Made by a program: the position numbers and the translations under genes. A stretch of 32,173 nt of DNA from Pseudomonadota bacterium (lineage in GTDB: Bacteria > Bdellovibrionota_B > Oligoflexia > Oligoflexales > CAIYRB01): contig JAPLFX010000035.1 of the NCBI GenBank assembly GCA_026390445.1, forward strand, positions 1 through 32,173, read 5' to 3'. The notes below the pieces were generated by a model that worked only from the letters and a program-made list of their open reading frames with translations, was not told the DNA's origin and did not search any database. Within the stretch, counting starts at the first letter, position 1. The number at the start of each line of letters is the position of its first letter. Of the stretch, positions 15,880-24,454 are shown in pieces.

Positions 15880-16185
15880 AGACTCCTCCGGATGGAAGCA
15901 TGTAGCGAAGATGACTGGTTGGAAATCAGGGAGACGGCATGATTTACCCATCATACCGTGGGCGGCGTGGCCTGTCATGCCCGCCGGCTGGGCCTGCCTC
16001 CCGGGGGCGGCCGGACGAGGCCACTGCCGTCAATAAGCGGCCGCCAGGGAAGCTGATTTACCTAATCTTTATGATATCTTTATAAAGTCTCCCAAATTAA
16101 CCTGTACCTCATGAGCACAGTCCATCAGGGGTTCGGACACCTTCCCGACCCTGAATAAGCTGCAACGATTCAATGGAGAGTCTCA
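15880..16185. other. Divergent promoter region between the lipoprotein gene and pstS
   Basis: Apart from the Pho box (16066-16087) I see a C/G-rich stretch (15980-16060) with short inverted segments, and no open frame of interest. A GGAGAG ribosome binding site lies 7 bases before the pstS ATG. Downstream of the Pho box, a -10 near 16090-16115 is expected but not clear. Confidence 0.5.
16066..16087 (+). promoter_or_regulatory. Pho box: tandem 11-bp direct repeat upstream of pstS
   Basis: TCTTTATGATA (16066-16076) is followed directly by TCTTTATAAAG (16077-16087). The first seven bases are identical and the period is 11 bp, exactly the arrangement PhoB dimers bind in E. coli (CTGTCAT repeats). 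A weaker third unit with TTTA in register lies at 16055-16065. The site is about 100 bases before pstS, and phoB is in the same cluster. Confidence 0.7.
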
Positions 16186-17145
16186 ATGATGTTTGCACCC
16201 AAAAACCTACGCGGCGCGGGCCTAGCTCTGACTGCCGCAACATTGCTCATGCACAGCGGTCACGCCGCGGCCGCTGACCTCGCTGGGACTGTCAAGGTCG
16301 ATGGGTCCAGTACAGTCTACCCGATCAGCGAAGCCATGGCAGAAGAGTTCCAGAAAGCCCAAAAAGGCGTCAAAGTCACCGTCGGCTCTGCTGGCACAGG
16401 AGCTGGCTATAAGAAGTTTTGCGCCGGTGAACTCGACATTGCCGACGCCTCCCGCGCCATCAAAGCCGACGAAGTCGCCAAGTGCAAAGCTGCTGGCGTT
16501 GAGCTGATGGAACTGCCGGTCGCTTACGACGGTCTGACCGTGGTGGTCCACCCCTCCAACACCTTCGTCAAAAGCCTGAGCTTTGAGCAACTCAAAAAAA
16601 TCTGGGAGCCAGGCTCCAAAGTCAAAACCTGGAAGGACGTCGATCCGTCCTTTCCAGACCAGGCGATCAAGCTCTTTGGCCCTAGTTCCGAGCACGGCAC
16701 CTTCGACTACTTCACCGAAGAAGTGAACGGCAAAGCCAAGGCGTCGCGCAGCGACTACAATGCGGCTGCGGATACCAACACCTTGGTCGGTGGCGTCGCC
16801 GGCGATAAATTCTCCCTCGGCTATTTCGGCTACGCGTATTTCGTCGAAGGCAAAAACAAGGTGAAGGCTGTCGCCATCAGCAAGGACGGCAAACAGGCCC
16901 CCGTCCTACCTGAAGGCAAGACCATCGAAAATGGTAGCTACCCGCTGTCGCGTCCGCTGTTTATCACGGTCAATAAAAAGTCCGCTGAACGCGCCGAGGT
17001 CAATGCCTTCGTCGACTACTACCTGAAAAATGCCAAAGATATCGGCAAGTCGGTCGGCTACACCGCCGTACCGCAAAAGATGGCCGACGATGCGAATGCC
17101 CGCTACAGCGCCCGTAAAGTCGGCGTGTGGCAGAGCTCGCACTGA
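16186..17145 (+). CDS. pstS: Phosphate ABC transporter, periplasmic phosphate-binding protein
   Basis: The 319-residue product starts with a Sec signal peptide (basic RG, hydrophobic LALTAATLLM, cleavage after HAAA). The phosphate site is visible as DGSSTVYPISEAMAEEF (about 39-55), GSAGTGAGYKKFCAGELDIADASR (about 67-90 region) and FGPSSEHGTFDYF (about 163-175), the type seen in SphX/PstS proteins. It captures phosphate in the periplasm and hands it to PstCA. Two ATGs (16186 and 16189) are possible starts; GGAG favours the first. It heads pstS-pstC-pstA-pstB-phoB-phoR and is preceded by a Pho box, so it is very likely induced at low phosphate. Confidence 0.97.
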   Translation: MMFAPKNLRGAGLALTAATLLMHSGHAAAADLAGTVKVDGSSTVYPISEAMAEEFQKAQKGVKVTVGSAGTGAGYKKFCAGELDIADASRAIKADEVAKCKAAGVELMELPVAYDGLTVVVHPSNTFVKSLSFEQLKKIWEPGSKVKTWKDVDPSFPDQAIKLFGPSSEHGTFDYFTEEVNGKAKASRSDYNAAADTNTLVGGVAGDKFSLGYFGYAYFVEGKNKVKAVAISKDGKQAPVLPEGKTIENGSYPLSRPLFITVNKKSAERAEVNAFVDYYLKNAKDIGKSVGYTAVPQKMADDANARYSARKVGVWQSSH

Positions 17146-17174
17146 GCGCACTGAGCTTTTGATTGGACTTTGAC

Positions 17175-17196
17175 AGCTGGCCGGACAGGGCCAGCT
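17175..17196 (+). other. Intercistronic hairpin between pstS and pstC
   Basis: AGCTGGCC (17175-17182) and GGCCAGCT (17189-17196) form a perfect 8-bp stem with a six-base loop. No T-run follows directly (TTTTT comes 20 bases later). It probably protects the pstS mRNA 3' end or partly terminates, giving more binding protein than permease, as is common in transporter operons. Confidence 0.7.
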
Positions 17197-17221
17197 CAGC
17201 CAACCCGAGCCTGGAGTTTTT

Positions 17222-18121
17222 CTGAGCACGAGTCGAGTCAGAATCGCCCGTATAGAAGAAGCCTTCGTCAAGAAGTCTCTCTTTCTCTGCGCCGGCCTGT
17301 CGGTGATCGTCACGATGGGCATCATCGCCGTCCTGCTCAGCGAAACCATCGAGTTCTTTCGCACGGTCTCGATCCGCGAGTTCTTCGGCTCAGCCACCTG
17401 GGCGCCGATGTTTGAACCACGGCAGTTCGGCATTTGGCCACTGGTCGGCGGCACCTTCTTGATCACCGCCGGGGCCGGCCTCATCGGCATCCCTGGTGGA
17501 CTGGGCGTCGGCCTGTTTCTCAACGAATTTGCCGCCCCTGGGGTTCGTGCTTTTATAAAACCCCTACTGGAGATCCTGGCTGGCATTCCCACGGTGGTCT
17601 ACGGCTATTTTGCCCTGACCGTGGTCACGCCGACCCTACAGCGGGTGTTGCCAGACACGGAGGTGTTCAATGCCGCAAGCGCCGCGATCGTGGTTGGCAT
17701 CATGGTGCTGCCGATGGTCGCCTCGCTCTGTGATGATGCCCTGCGCGCAGTCCCTCGCTCCGTCAAAGAGGCAGGGTATGCTCTCGGTGCCACCAAGTGC
17801 GAGGTGTCGCTGCAGGTGACCGTGCCTGCCGCCTTGTCCGGGATCATCGCCTCCTTCATCCTGGCCATCTCGCGCGCCTTTGGTGAGACGATGGCGGTCA
17901 CCTTGGCCGCAGGGTCGACCCCTCGGTTAACCTTAAATCCCCTCCAAAGCATCCAGACCCTGACCTCCTACATTGTCCAAGTCAGCACCGGCGATACCCC
18001 CCAAGGCAGTATTGAATACAAATCCATCTTTGCTGTGGGTATGCTGCTGCTTGTCGTCACGCTGCTGTTCAACATGTTGGCTTATTCGCTGGTTAAGCGC
18101 TTTCGGAGCGTTTACGAATGA
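17222..18121 (+). CDS. pstC: Phosphate ABC transporter permease PstC, probable CTG start
   Basis: The protein is a six-helix permease with the cytoplasmic loop motif of the family: SVKEAGYALGATKCEVSLQVTVP (EAA loop) and SRAFGETMAVTLAAG. The first membrane helix, LFLCAGLSVIVTMGIIAVLL, begins before the first GTG (17303) and ATG (17315) in the frame, so a start there would delete half of it. Between the upstream stop (17171) and 17303 the frame contains no ATG, GTG or TTG. The only start with a ribosome binding site is CTG 17222 (GGAG 6-7 bases before), giving 299 residues and a short cytoplasmic N-terminus, LSTSRVRIARIEEAFVKK. Its stop overlaps the pstA start (ATGA). It forms the membrane channel with PstA. 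Confidence 0.9.
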   Translation: MSTSRVRIARIEEAFVKKSLFLCAGLSVIVTMGIIAVLLSETIEFFRTVSIREFFGSATWAPMFEPRQFGIWPLVGGTFLITAGAGLIGIPGGLGVGLFLNEFAAPGVRAFIKPLLEILAGIPTVVYGYFALTVVTPTLQRVLPDTEVFNAASAAIVVGIMVLPMVASLCDDALRAVPRSVKEAGYALGATKCEVSLQVTVPAALSGIIASFILAISRAFGETMAVTLAAGSTPRLTLNPLQSIQTLTSYIVQVSTGDTPQGSIEYKSIFAVGMLLLVVTLLFNMLAYSLVKRFRSVYE

Positions 18122-19083
18122 GCAACACCCACGGCATGACTCCCACTAACTCAGCGATATTCGGAGGCTCTCTGCGAATACCGGGCGAAAAAGCGGCGGC
18201 TAAACCCGTCGTGCGGGCAACTTGGAAACCACGGCAGCGCTGGCGAGCCTTCAGCTCGAAGCTGTTCTTTTTCACCTCTTTGATGGCCACCGTGCTCGCC
18301 GTCGCCGCCTTGATATACCTGCTGCAAAGCGTCGCTGAGCAAGGTCTCGACCGTGTCAGCTGGTCCTTTATCACCAGTTTCCCGTCGCGCTTCCCGGCCA
18401 AGGCTGGAGTCAAGGCGGCCTTGTGGGGATCGGCCTATCTGACCGTACTGACTGCCGCGATCTCGGTGCCGATAGGCGTCGGTGCCGCCATCTACCTTGA
18501 GGAATTTGCCGCTGACTCGAAACTGCGACGCTTCATCGATATCAACATCGCCAACCTGGCTGGCGTGCCCTCGATCGTCTACGGCATGCTTGGGCTGATG
18601 CTCTTCGTGCGCATATGCCATTTTGGCCGCAGCCTGCTCGCTGGGGCTGCAACGATGAGCCTGCTGATCCTGCCGATCATCATCGTCGCCTCGCGTGAAG
18701 CCTTGAAGACCATTCCGACGGGGATTCGCCACGCCGCCTTTGGTCTCGGTGCAACCAGGTGGCAGACGGTCCGCGCCCACGTCCTACCGTCGGCTCTTCC
18801 GGGAATTCTCACCGGGGTGATCTTGTCCTTGTCACGAGCCGTCGGTGAAACCGCCCCACTGCTCATGATCGGTGCGTTAAGCTATATGGCCTTTGTGCCG
18901 GAGACACCGATGGATGCATTCACAGTGCTTCCCATCCAGATCTTCAACTGGACCGCACGGCCGCAAGATGAATTCCACGTCACCGCCGCCGCTGGCATCA
19001 TCGTCCTCTTGGCTCTACTTCTCACCGTCAATGCGTTAGCGATCTTCCTGCGGATGCGCTACCAAAGGAAAGCCCAATGGTAA
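18118..19083 (+). CDS. pstA: Phosphate ABC transporter permease PstA
   Basis: 321 residues. A 45-residue cytoplasmic N-terminus ([17 protein letters not shown]) precedes the first helix ([20 protein letters not shown]); further helices and the EAA loop ([24 protein letters not shown]) and [16 protein letters not shown] follow, as in PstA. The family motif [15 protein letters not shown] lies about 140-154. Its start overlaps pstC by four bases and its end overlaps pstB by seven, so the permease genes are translationally coupled. Function: partner of PstC in the inner-membrane phosphate channel. Confidence 0.96.
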   Translation: MSNTHGMTPTNSAIFGGSLRIPGEKAAAKPVVRATWKPRQRWRAFSSKLFFFTSLMATVLAVAALIYLLQSVAEQGLDRVSWSFITSFPSRFPAKAGVKAALWGSAYLTVLTAAISVPIGVGAAIYLEEFAADSKLRRFIDINIANLAGVPSIVYGMLGLMLFVRICHFGRSLLAGAATMSLLILPIIIVASREALKTIPTGIRHAAFGLGATRWQTVRAHVLPSALPGILTGVILSLSRAVGETAPLLMIGALSYMAFVPETPMDAFTVLPIQIFNWTARPQDEFHVTAAAGIIVLLALLLTVNALAIFLRMRYQRKAQW

Positions 19084-19871
19084 ACGTCGGCAAAGACCAA
19101 GCGACCGTCTTTGAGCCCTCGGCTCCGTATGCGATCGAAGTCAATGACGTCAATGTCTCCTACGGCACCAGCCGCGCCGTGCTCGATGTCAGCCTGAAGA
19201 TCCCAGAGCACACCATCGTCGCCCTCATCGGTCCATCAGGCTGCGGCAAAAGCACTCTGCTACGCTCGATGAATCGGATGAACGACTTCGTCTCCTCGGC
19301 CAAAGTCACTGGCGAGATCCTCTTTCGCGGCAGTAACATCTACGCCGATGACGCCGACCCAGTCCTGCTGCGACGGCAAATCGGCATGGTCTTTCAAAAG
19401 CCAAACCCTTTCCCTACTTCAATCCGCAAAAATATCACCTGGGGCCCGGGCATCAATGGCTTCCAAGGCGACTACAACAAGCTGGTTGAATCCTCGCTAC
19501 GCCGTGCGGCTTTGTGGGATGAGGTCGCCGGCAAACTCGGCGAAAGCGGCTTGGCTTTATCTGGTGGTCAACAGCAGCGCCTATGCATCGCTAGGGCGAT
19601 CGCCATGGATCCAGACGTCATCTTGATGGACGAGCCCTGCTCGGCCCTCGATCCTGGGTCGACCTTAAAGATCGAGAACCTTTTGCTCGAGCTTAAGGAG
19701 CGTTTCACCATCGTCATCGTCACGCACAATATGCAACAAGCAAGGCGGGTCTCCGACTATACCGCCTTTATGTACCAAGGCGAGCTGGTCGAGTTTGGCC
19801 CAACCGATGGCGTGTTCGAAACGCCAAAGCAAGAGCTGACCAGGGATTATGTTTCAGGCCGATTCGGCTAA
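19077..19871 (+). CDS. pstB: Phosphate ABC transporter ATP-binding protein PstB
   Basis: 264 residues, the usual size. Complete ABC ATPase motifs: Walker [10 protein letters not shown] (about 53-61), Q-loop [13 protein letters not shown], signature [14 protein letters not shown], Walker B VILMDEP, D-loop SALDP, and the H-loop in IVTHNMQQA. The NRMND and PNPFP elements are PstB-specific. It powers phosphate import. The C-terminus ends in YVSGRFG, as in other PstB proteins. No phoU follows; phoB comes 40 bases later. Confidence 0.97.
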   Translation: MVNVGKDQATVFEPSAPYAIEVNDVNVSYGTSRAVLDVSLKIPEHTIVALIGPSGCGKSTLLRSMNRMNDFVSSAKVTGEILFRGSNIYADDADPVLLRRQIGMVFQKPNPFPTSIRKNITWGPGINGFQGDYNKLVESSLRRAALWDEVAGKLGESGLALSGGQQQRLCIARAIAMDPDVILMDEPCSALDPGSTLKIENLLLELKERFTIVIVTHNMQQARRVSDYTAFMYQGELVEFGPTDGVFETPKQELTRDYVSGRFG

Positions 19872-19911
19872 CGCGCCCCAAACCAACTGGGCCCCACCGC
19901 AAGAGGATGCC

Positions 19912-20664
19912 ATGAATTCCGTCTCCACCATCAACAACTTGGATTCGCGTCGCAAAACGGAGCCACTGATGCAGCTGACCGAAGAAAAGATCTTGCTGAT
20001 CGAGGACGATGCCGACATCTCCGAGCTGCTGCAATACAACTTCGAACGCGAAGGCTATAAAGTCGTGGTTGCCGGCGACGGCGAGCTGGGGCTGAGTCAA
20101 GCCTTGCAGCTAGGACCAGATCTGATTGTTTTGGACCTCATGCTGCCCGGCCTTGATGGCCTGAGTGTCTGCCGCAAGCTGCGGGCGCACCCACAGACCC
20201 AAGAAATCCCCATCGTCATCTTGACCGCCAAGGGTGAAGAAAGCGACGTCGTCATCGGCCTGGAGATGGGCGCCGACGACTATGTCACTAAACCCTTCAG
20301 CCCAAAGGAACTCCTCGCGCGCATCCGCGCCGTGCTGCGGCGTCCACGCCAGTCTCCAGCCACTTCCAGCAGCGGTCGCCGCACCGTTGGACCTGTCACG
20401 ATCGATCAAGAGCGCCACGAAGTCTTTCTCTTTCAAGAACCTTTGGCCCTCACCCTTGCCGAATACCGCCTGCTCACCGCGCTGACGTCCCGACCAGGAC
20501 GGGTGTTTACTCGGGAACAGCTCCTAGAGAAAATCACCGGCGGCGAAGCCTACGTCATCGACCGCAACGTCGATGTCCATGTGCGAGCGATCCGCAAAAA
20601 GCTCGGCGACGAGGCGGAGTTTATCGTCACGGTACGAGGTGTGGGTTATAAATGCCGCGAATGA
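19912..20664 (+). CDS. phoB: Phosphate regulon response regulator PhoB (OmpR/PhoB family)
   Basis: Receiver domain: ILLIEDDADISELL with the acidic pair, the phospho-acceptor Asp in VLDLMLPGLDG, the conserved Thr in VILTAKGEES and Lys in YVTKPFSPKEL. Then a linker and a winged-helix DNA-binding domain ending in REQLLEKI, DRNVDVHVRAIRKKLG and VRGVGYKC. It should bind the Pho box upstream of pstS. I start at ATG 19912 (GAGG six bases before), giving a 19-residue extension before the receiver; ATG 19969, also with GGAG, would start right at the domain (MQLTEEKILL) and is a real alternative. Its stop overlaps the phoR start (ATGA at 20661). Confidence 0.94.
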   Translation: MNSVSTINNLDSRRKTEPLMQLTEEKILLIEDDADISELLQYNFEREGYKVVVAGDGELGLSQALQLGPDLIVLDLMLPGLDGLSVCRKLRAHPQTQEIPIVILTAKGEESDVVIGLEMGADDYVTKPFSPKELLARIRAVLRRPRQSPATSSSGRRTVGPVTIDQERHEVFLFQEPLALTLAEYRLLTALTSRPGRVFTREQLLEKITGGEAYVIDRNVDVHVRAIRKKLGDEAEFIVTVRGVGYKCRE

Positions 20665-22011
20665 GCGCCTTTCGTTCGCGGTTTTTTTGGAAGACCTACC
20701 TCACCTTTGCCGTGCTGTTTTTTATCACGACGATCATGGTCAGCTGGATCGGCTTCTACCGGATCCAGTCGACGATTCATGGCATCATCTTAGAAAACCT
20801 CCAGGCCAAGGCCGAGTTTCTATTGCCGTTGGCTCGCCAGGCCCTAGCCGGGCAGCTGCCGGACGGCGATGCCCAGTTGCGCCGTCTCGGTGCCGACACC
20901 AACACGCGTATTACCCTAATCGCACCCGACGGCAAGGTGATCTCCGACTCCGAGGGCATTGCCGGCGATATGGAAAACCATCTACTGCGCCCCGAGGTGC
21001 AGCAGGCCTTGAGCCAGCCTTTTGGCTTCTCCGAGCGGCACAGCGCGACCCTAGGCAAACCCTTGCTCTACCTTGCCAAAGCCGTGCGGGCCGAAGATAG
21101 CAGCATGCAAGGCGTGGTCCGAGTCTCGCTGTCCACCGATAAGATCCACGGTGAGCTGTCGCAGCTGCGCTGGACGATGCTGCTGATCGCCAGCTTGGGC
21201 GTCGTCCTAGCCCTTGGCATCGGCTGGAACCTGGCCCGCCGCGTCGCCGTTAGGCCGCCTTGGCGACACCCTAAACCGCCTTGGTGCCGAGCTGACCAGT
21301 AAGATCGCAGAGTTGAACCGGCTAGAAACCGTGCGCCGGGACTTCGTCGCCAATGTCTCGCACGAGATCAAAACGCCTTTGACCTCGATCAAAGGCTACG
21401 TCGAAACGCTACTCAGCGGTGCTATCAATGAACCACGCACCAGCATGCGTTTTCTCGAAAAAATCGAGCGCAACTCCGAGCGCTTGAGCAACCTCGTGCA
21501 AGATCTGCTGAGCCTGGCGCGGATCGAAGCGACGGAGGAAACCTTAAAACTGACGGCCACCGACTGGTGCGAAGTGATTACCTCGGTCATCGCCCGCAAC
21601 GAGGACGTGATCACACAGAAGTCCCTTCGCGTCAAAGTCAGCGGGATCAGCACCCCGCAGCTGGTCATGGGCGACCGCGAGGCGATGACCCAGGTGCTCG
21701 ACAATCTATTGACCAATGCTATCAAGTACACTCCTGAAGGTGGCCGTGTCAGCGTGGTGTTAAGCGCCAAAGGCGCGCAAACACGGCTGGAAGTCGAAGA
21801 CACCGGGATCGGCATCCCCCCAGAACACCTCGACCGGATCTTTGAGCGCTTCTACCGCGTCGATAAAGCCCGGTCTCGGGAATTAGGCGGCACCGGACTC
21901 GGCCTTTCCATCGTCAAGCACCTGGCGGCGGCCATGGGCGGGGACGTTCAGGTCGAAAGCAGCGTCGGAATCGGCAGCAAATTCACGGTGCGTCTGCAGG
22001 TTGCCACCTAG
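20661..22011 (+). pseudogene. phoR: Phosphate sensor kinase PhoR, HAMP region deleted and frame broken
   Basis: The first frame (20661 to stop 21300-21302) encodes the first membrane helix, a PhoR-type extracytoplasmic sensor (ITLIAPDGKVISDSEG) and the second helix (MLLIASLGVVLALGIGW), then NLARRVA. The sequence then turns to another frame at 21250 (LGRLGDTLNRLGAELTSKIAEL), which continues with the H-box VSHEIKTPLTSIKG, N-box DNLLTNAIKYTP, G1 EDTGIGI and G2 GGTGLGLSIV to 22011. Between RRVA and LGRLGD about 29 residues of a HAMP domain are expected and absent, so a deletion of a non-multiple of three bases (about 85-90) fits. The shift is +1. A truncated product without the kinase domain would result. 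Start ATG 20661 overlaps phoB by four bases. Assembly or sequence error cannot be excluded. Confidence 0.9.
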
Positions 22012-22132
22012 GTTAAAAGCCGCTGGGAACCTCGTGGTGGCGGGTTGAAGCGAGGCTGTGGTACACCAAAACCAGACCACATGAACTCGAACTCCGACCC
22101 ATCTGGGGTCCCCAGTGAGCGAAGAGGCGAAC

Positions 22133-24454
22133 ATGCGCAAACTGATTTATTCAATCCTCCTTCTGGTCATCACCAGTGGAGTGTACTGGTCCCAACCCAA
22201 GGCCGAGTTAGTTTGGAACGACCAACGCAGCATCGAGCTTGCCGCCAAAGCCCACCTGCAACCTCAGATTCATCAGCGCTATGAGCCGATCGCCCCAGCG
22301 GTATGGCGCGGCTTAATGCGGTGGACTCCCGGTGGCGTTAGTAGCCCAAGCTGGCCCCGCGTCCTGCACAGCGTCAGCTTAGGCGTACACTTGGCGGCGA
22401 GTTTGGTCGTTTTTCTTATCCTCGCCTTACTCCTGCAATCAGAGGGGGCCGCCTTTATCGGCGCAGCCTTGTTCGCTCTGCATCCATTACAGACGGAGGC
22501 CGTGGCCTATGCCTCTGCCTTCAAGATCCTGCTCGGAAGCTTGTTCGCCTTGGTGGCGATATGGCAATACCTGGTCTACGTGCGAAGCCTTCAAGACGGG
22601 CCTCGCCGCCGCCAGGGTCGACGCTCCTACGGCGTCGCAACTGTGGCCTTTGCTTTGGCTGTCTTGACCGACTCGGCCATGATCGTGACTCCCTTATTGG
22701 CCTGGCTACTCACCCAGCTCCTACCTAAACAAACATCTCTTTATAAGGCCAAGGCTCCGGCCTGGCGACTGGGAATATGGTTGGCTCTGGGCCTTCCGGC
22801 AGCTCTGTGGACCATTCGCAGCCAGAAGGACCATGTCCTGGCAAACATCCTGCCGCTGTGGATGAAGCCGGTGGTTGCGGGTGACGCACTAGGCTTTTAC
22901 CTGTTTAAAACCCTAGTTCCGATCAACATCGGTCCCGACTATGGCCGCTCACCGCAGGTCTTGCAGGCCCACTGGTGGGGCTACCTTATCTGGATTATTC
23001 CGGCGGTCCTCATCTTGGTGGTCTGCTCCACACGCGGCAAAGACCGTGCATGGTACAGTGCTCCACTGCTGACATTCGTTGCTGCCCTGGGGCCAGTCCT
23101 CGGATTGATTTACTTCGCGTCGCAGCAGACATCGACCGTCGCCAATCGTTATGCCTATTTGGCCCTTCTCGGTCCATCCTTGGTGCTTGCTTTTATCGCC
23201 CATCGCTCACGCCGTGTGTGGGTTCCCGTGATTCTGACCTCGGCCTTGGCCCTTTGCGCTGTTCTGACCGTGCGCGAGCTGAAGTATTGGCAAACCAACG
23301 CGAGTCTTTGGCAGCATGCGCTGGTCGTCAATCCATCTAGCCCCATCGCCCACCTGGTCATCGCCGATACCGCGATGCGCCAGGGTCAGTGGCAACAGGC
23401 CCGGGAAGATTACCTGCAGGTACTACCGACGAACCCCTTCGCCCCAGAGATCTATTTTAACCTAGGCGACATAGAGCGCTTGCATGGGGACGCTAAAAAG
23501 GCCACCGAGTACTATAGCAAGGCGCTGCAGCTAGCGCCGTCGATGGTCCAGGTATACGAGCGACTGGGCGCAACCTACCTGACCTTGAACGACCGCGGCT
23601 TGGCTGAAACCAACTTCGCCAAAGCCGTCGAGTTGGCGCCCGATAACGAGCAATCGCTGCGCCAACTAGGCATGCTGCTCGTGCGCAAAGGCGCCTATCC
23701 AGAGGCCATACCGTATCTGCTAAAAGCCGTCCGCATCGGCGACGGCGGCAGCGTAGGTCAGCTGCAACGCGCGGAAGGCCACGCTCTGCTCGGCCTCGCC
23801 CTACGCAACACCAATCAACCCGGCCCCGCCCAAGAGCACCTCGAAATCGCGCTCAAACTAGCCCCCGACAGCCGCGAAGCCAACCGCGCCCTTGGTGAAA
23901 TTCACTACGCCCAAGGCCAACTGAGCCTAGCCCGCACCCACTACGAGAAAGCCATTGCCGAAGGTGACCGTGACTTTAGCGTCTATAATGCCTTGGGCAA
24001 CATTCACATTAAAGATAAGCAGTTTAGCAAGGCGATCACCTACTTTACCTCAGCACTAGGCATCAAGCCTGATGACGCCGACGCGCTTGCGAATATCGGC
24101 ATCGCCTACTTCCATCTGCGCCAGCAAAAAGAGGCAAGCTTCAACCTGAAAAAGGCCCTAGCGATCAATCCCAACATGGCCGCCCCACACTACTACCTTG
24201 GTGATATCGCACGCTGGCAAGGTAAAGAGGCCGAATCCATCCATGAGTATCAACAATCCATCAAGATCGACCCGAACTATGCGGAGGCGCATTATCGCCT
24301 TGGGCTTTATTACCTCAAGAATGACCAGCTGACCCTGGCGATCCAACAGTTTGAAGCGGGCCTGCACGCGGTCCCTGACGATGCCAAGCTGCAATCGGGA
24401 CTACGGCGGGCGCAAAAGGCTCGTGACACGCCAGCTGCTGAGAAACCTGGGTGA
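22133..24454 (+). CDS. TMTC-like multi-pass membrane protein with TPR repeats
   Basis: 773 residues from ATG 22133 (GAGG six bases before; an in-frame GTG 22115 lacks this). The N-terminal ~400 residues form about ten membrane helices with the motif FALHPLQTEAVAYASAFKILLG (about 115-136), typical of bacterial relatives of the TMTC O-mannosyltransferase/PMT-C superfamily. The C-terminal ~370 residues are tetratricopeptide repeats in series (for example PEIYFNLGDIERLHGDAKKA, AEAHYRLGLYYLKNDQLTLA), facing the periplasm or cytoplasm. The last helix is followed by KYWQTNASLWQHAL, the usual junction. It is coupled to the next gene, a glycosyltransferase, by a GTGA overlap. I infer a role in glycosylation of exported molecules; sugar donor and acceptor are unknown. 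Confidence 0.82.
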   Translation: MRKLIYSILLLVITSGVYWSQPKAELVWNDQRSIELAAKAHLQPQIHQRYEPIAPAVWRGLMRWTPGGVSSPSWPRVLHSVSLGVHLAASLVVFLILALLLQSEGAAFIGAALFALHPLQTEAVAYASAFKILLGSLFALVAIWQYLVYVRSLQDGPRRRQGRRSYGVATVAFALAVLTDSAMIVTPLLAWLLTQLLPKQTSLYKAKAPAWRLGIWLALGLPAALWTIRSQKDHVLANILPLWMKPVVAGDALGFYLFKTLVPINIGPDYGRSPQVLQAHWWGYLIWIIPAVLILVVCSTRGKDRAWYSAPLLTFVAALGPVLGLIYFASQQTSTVANRYAYLALLGPSLVLAFIAHRSRRVWVPVILTSALALCAVLTVRELKYWQTNASLWQHALVVNPSSPIAHLVIADTAMRQGQWQQAREDYLQVLPTNPFAPEIYFNLGDIERLHGDAKKATEYYSKALQLAPSMVQVYERLGATYLTLNDRGLAETNFAKAVELAPDNEQSLRQLGMLLVRKGAYPEAIPYLLKAVRIGDGGSVGQLQRAEGHALLGLALRNTNQPGPAQEHLEIALKLAPDSREANRALGEIHYAQGQLSLARTHYEKAIAEGDRDFSVYNALGNIHIKDKQFSKAITYFTSALGIKPDDADALANIGIAYFHLRQQKEASFNLKKALAINPNMAAPHYYLGDIARWQGKEAESIHEYQQSIKIDPNYAEAHYRLGLYYLKNDQLTLAIQQFEAGLHAVPDDAKLQSGLRRAQKARDTPAAEKPG

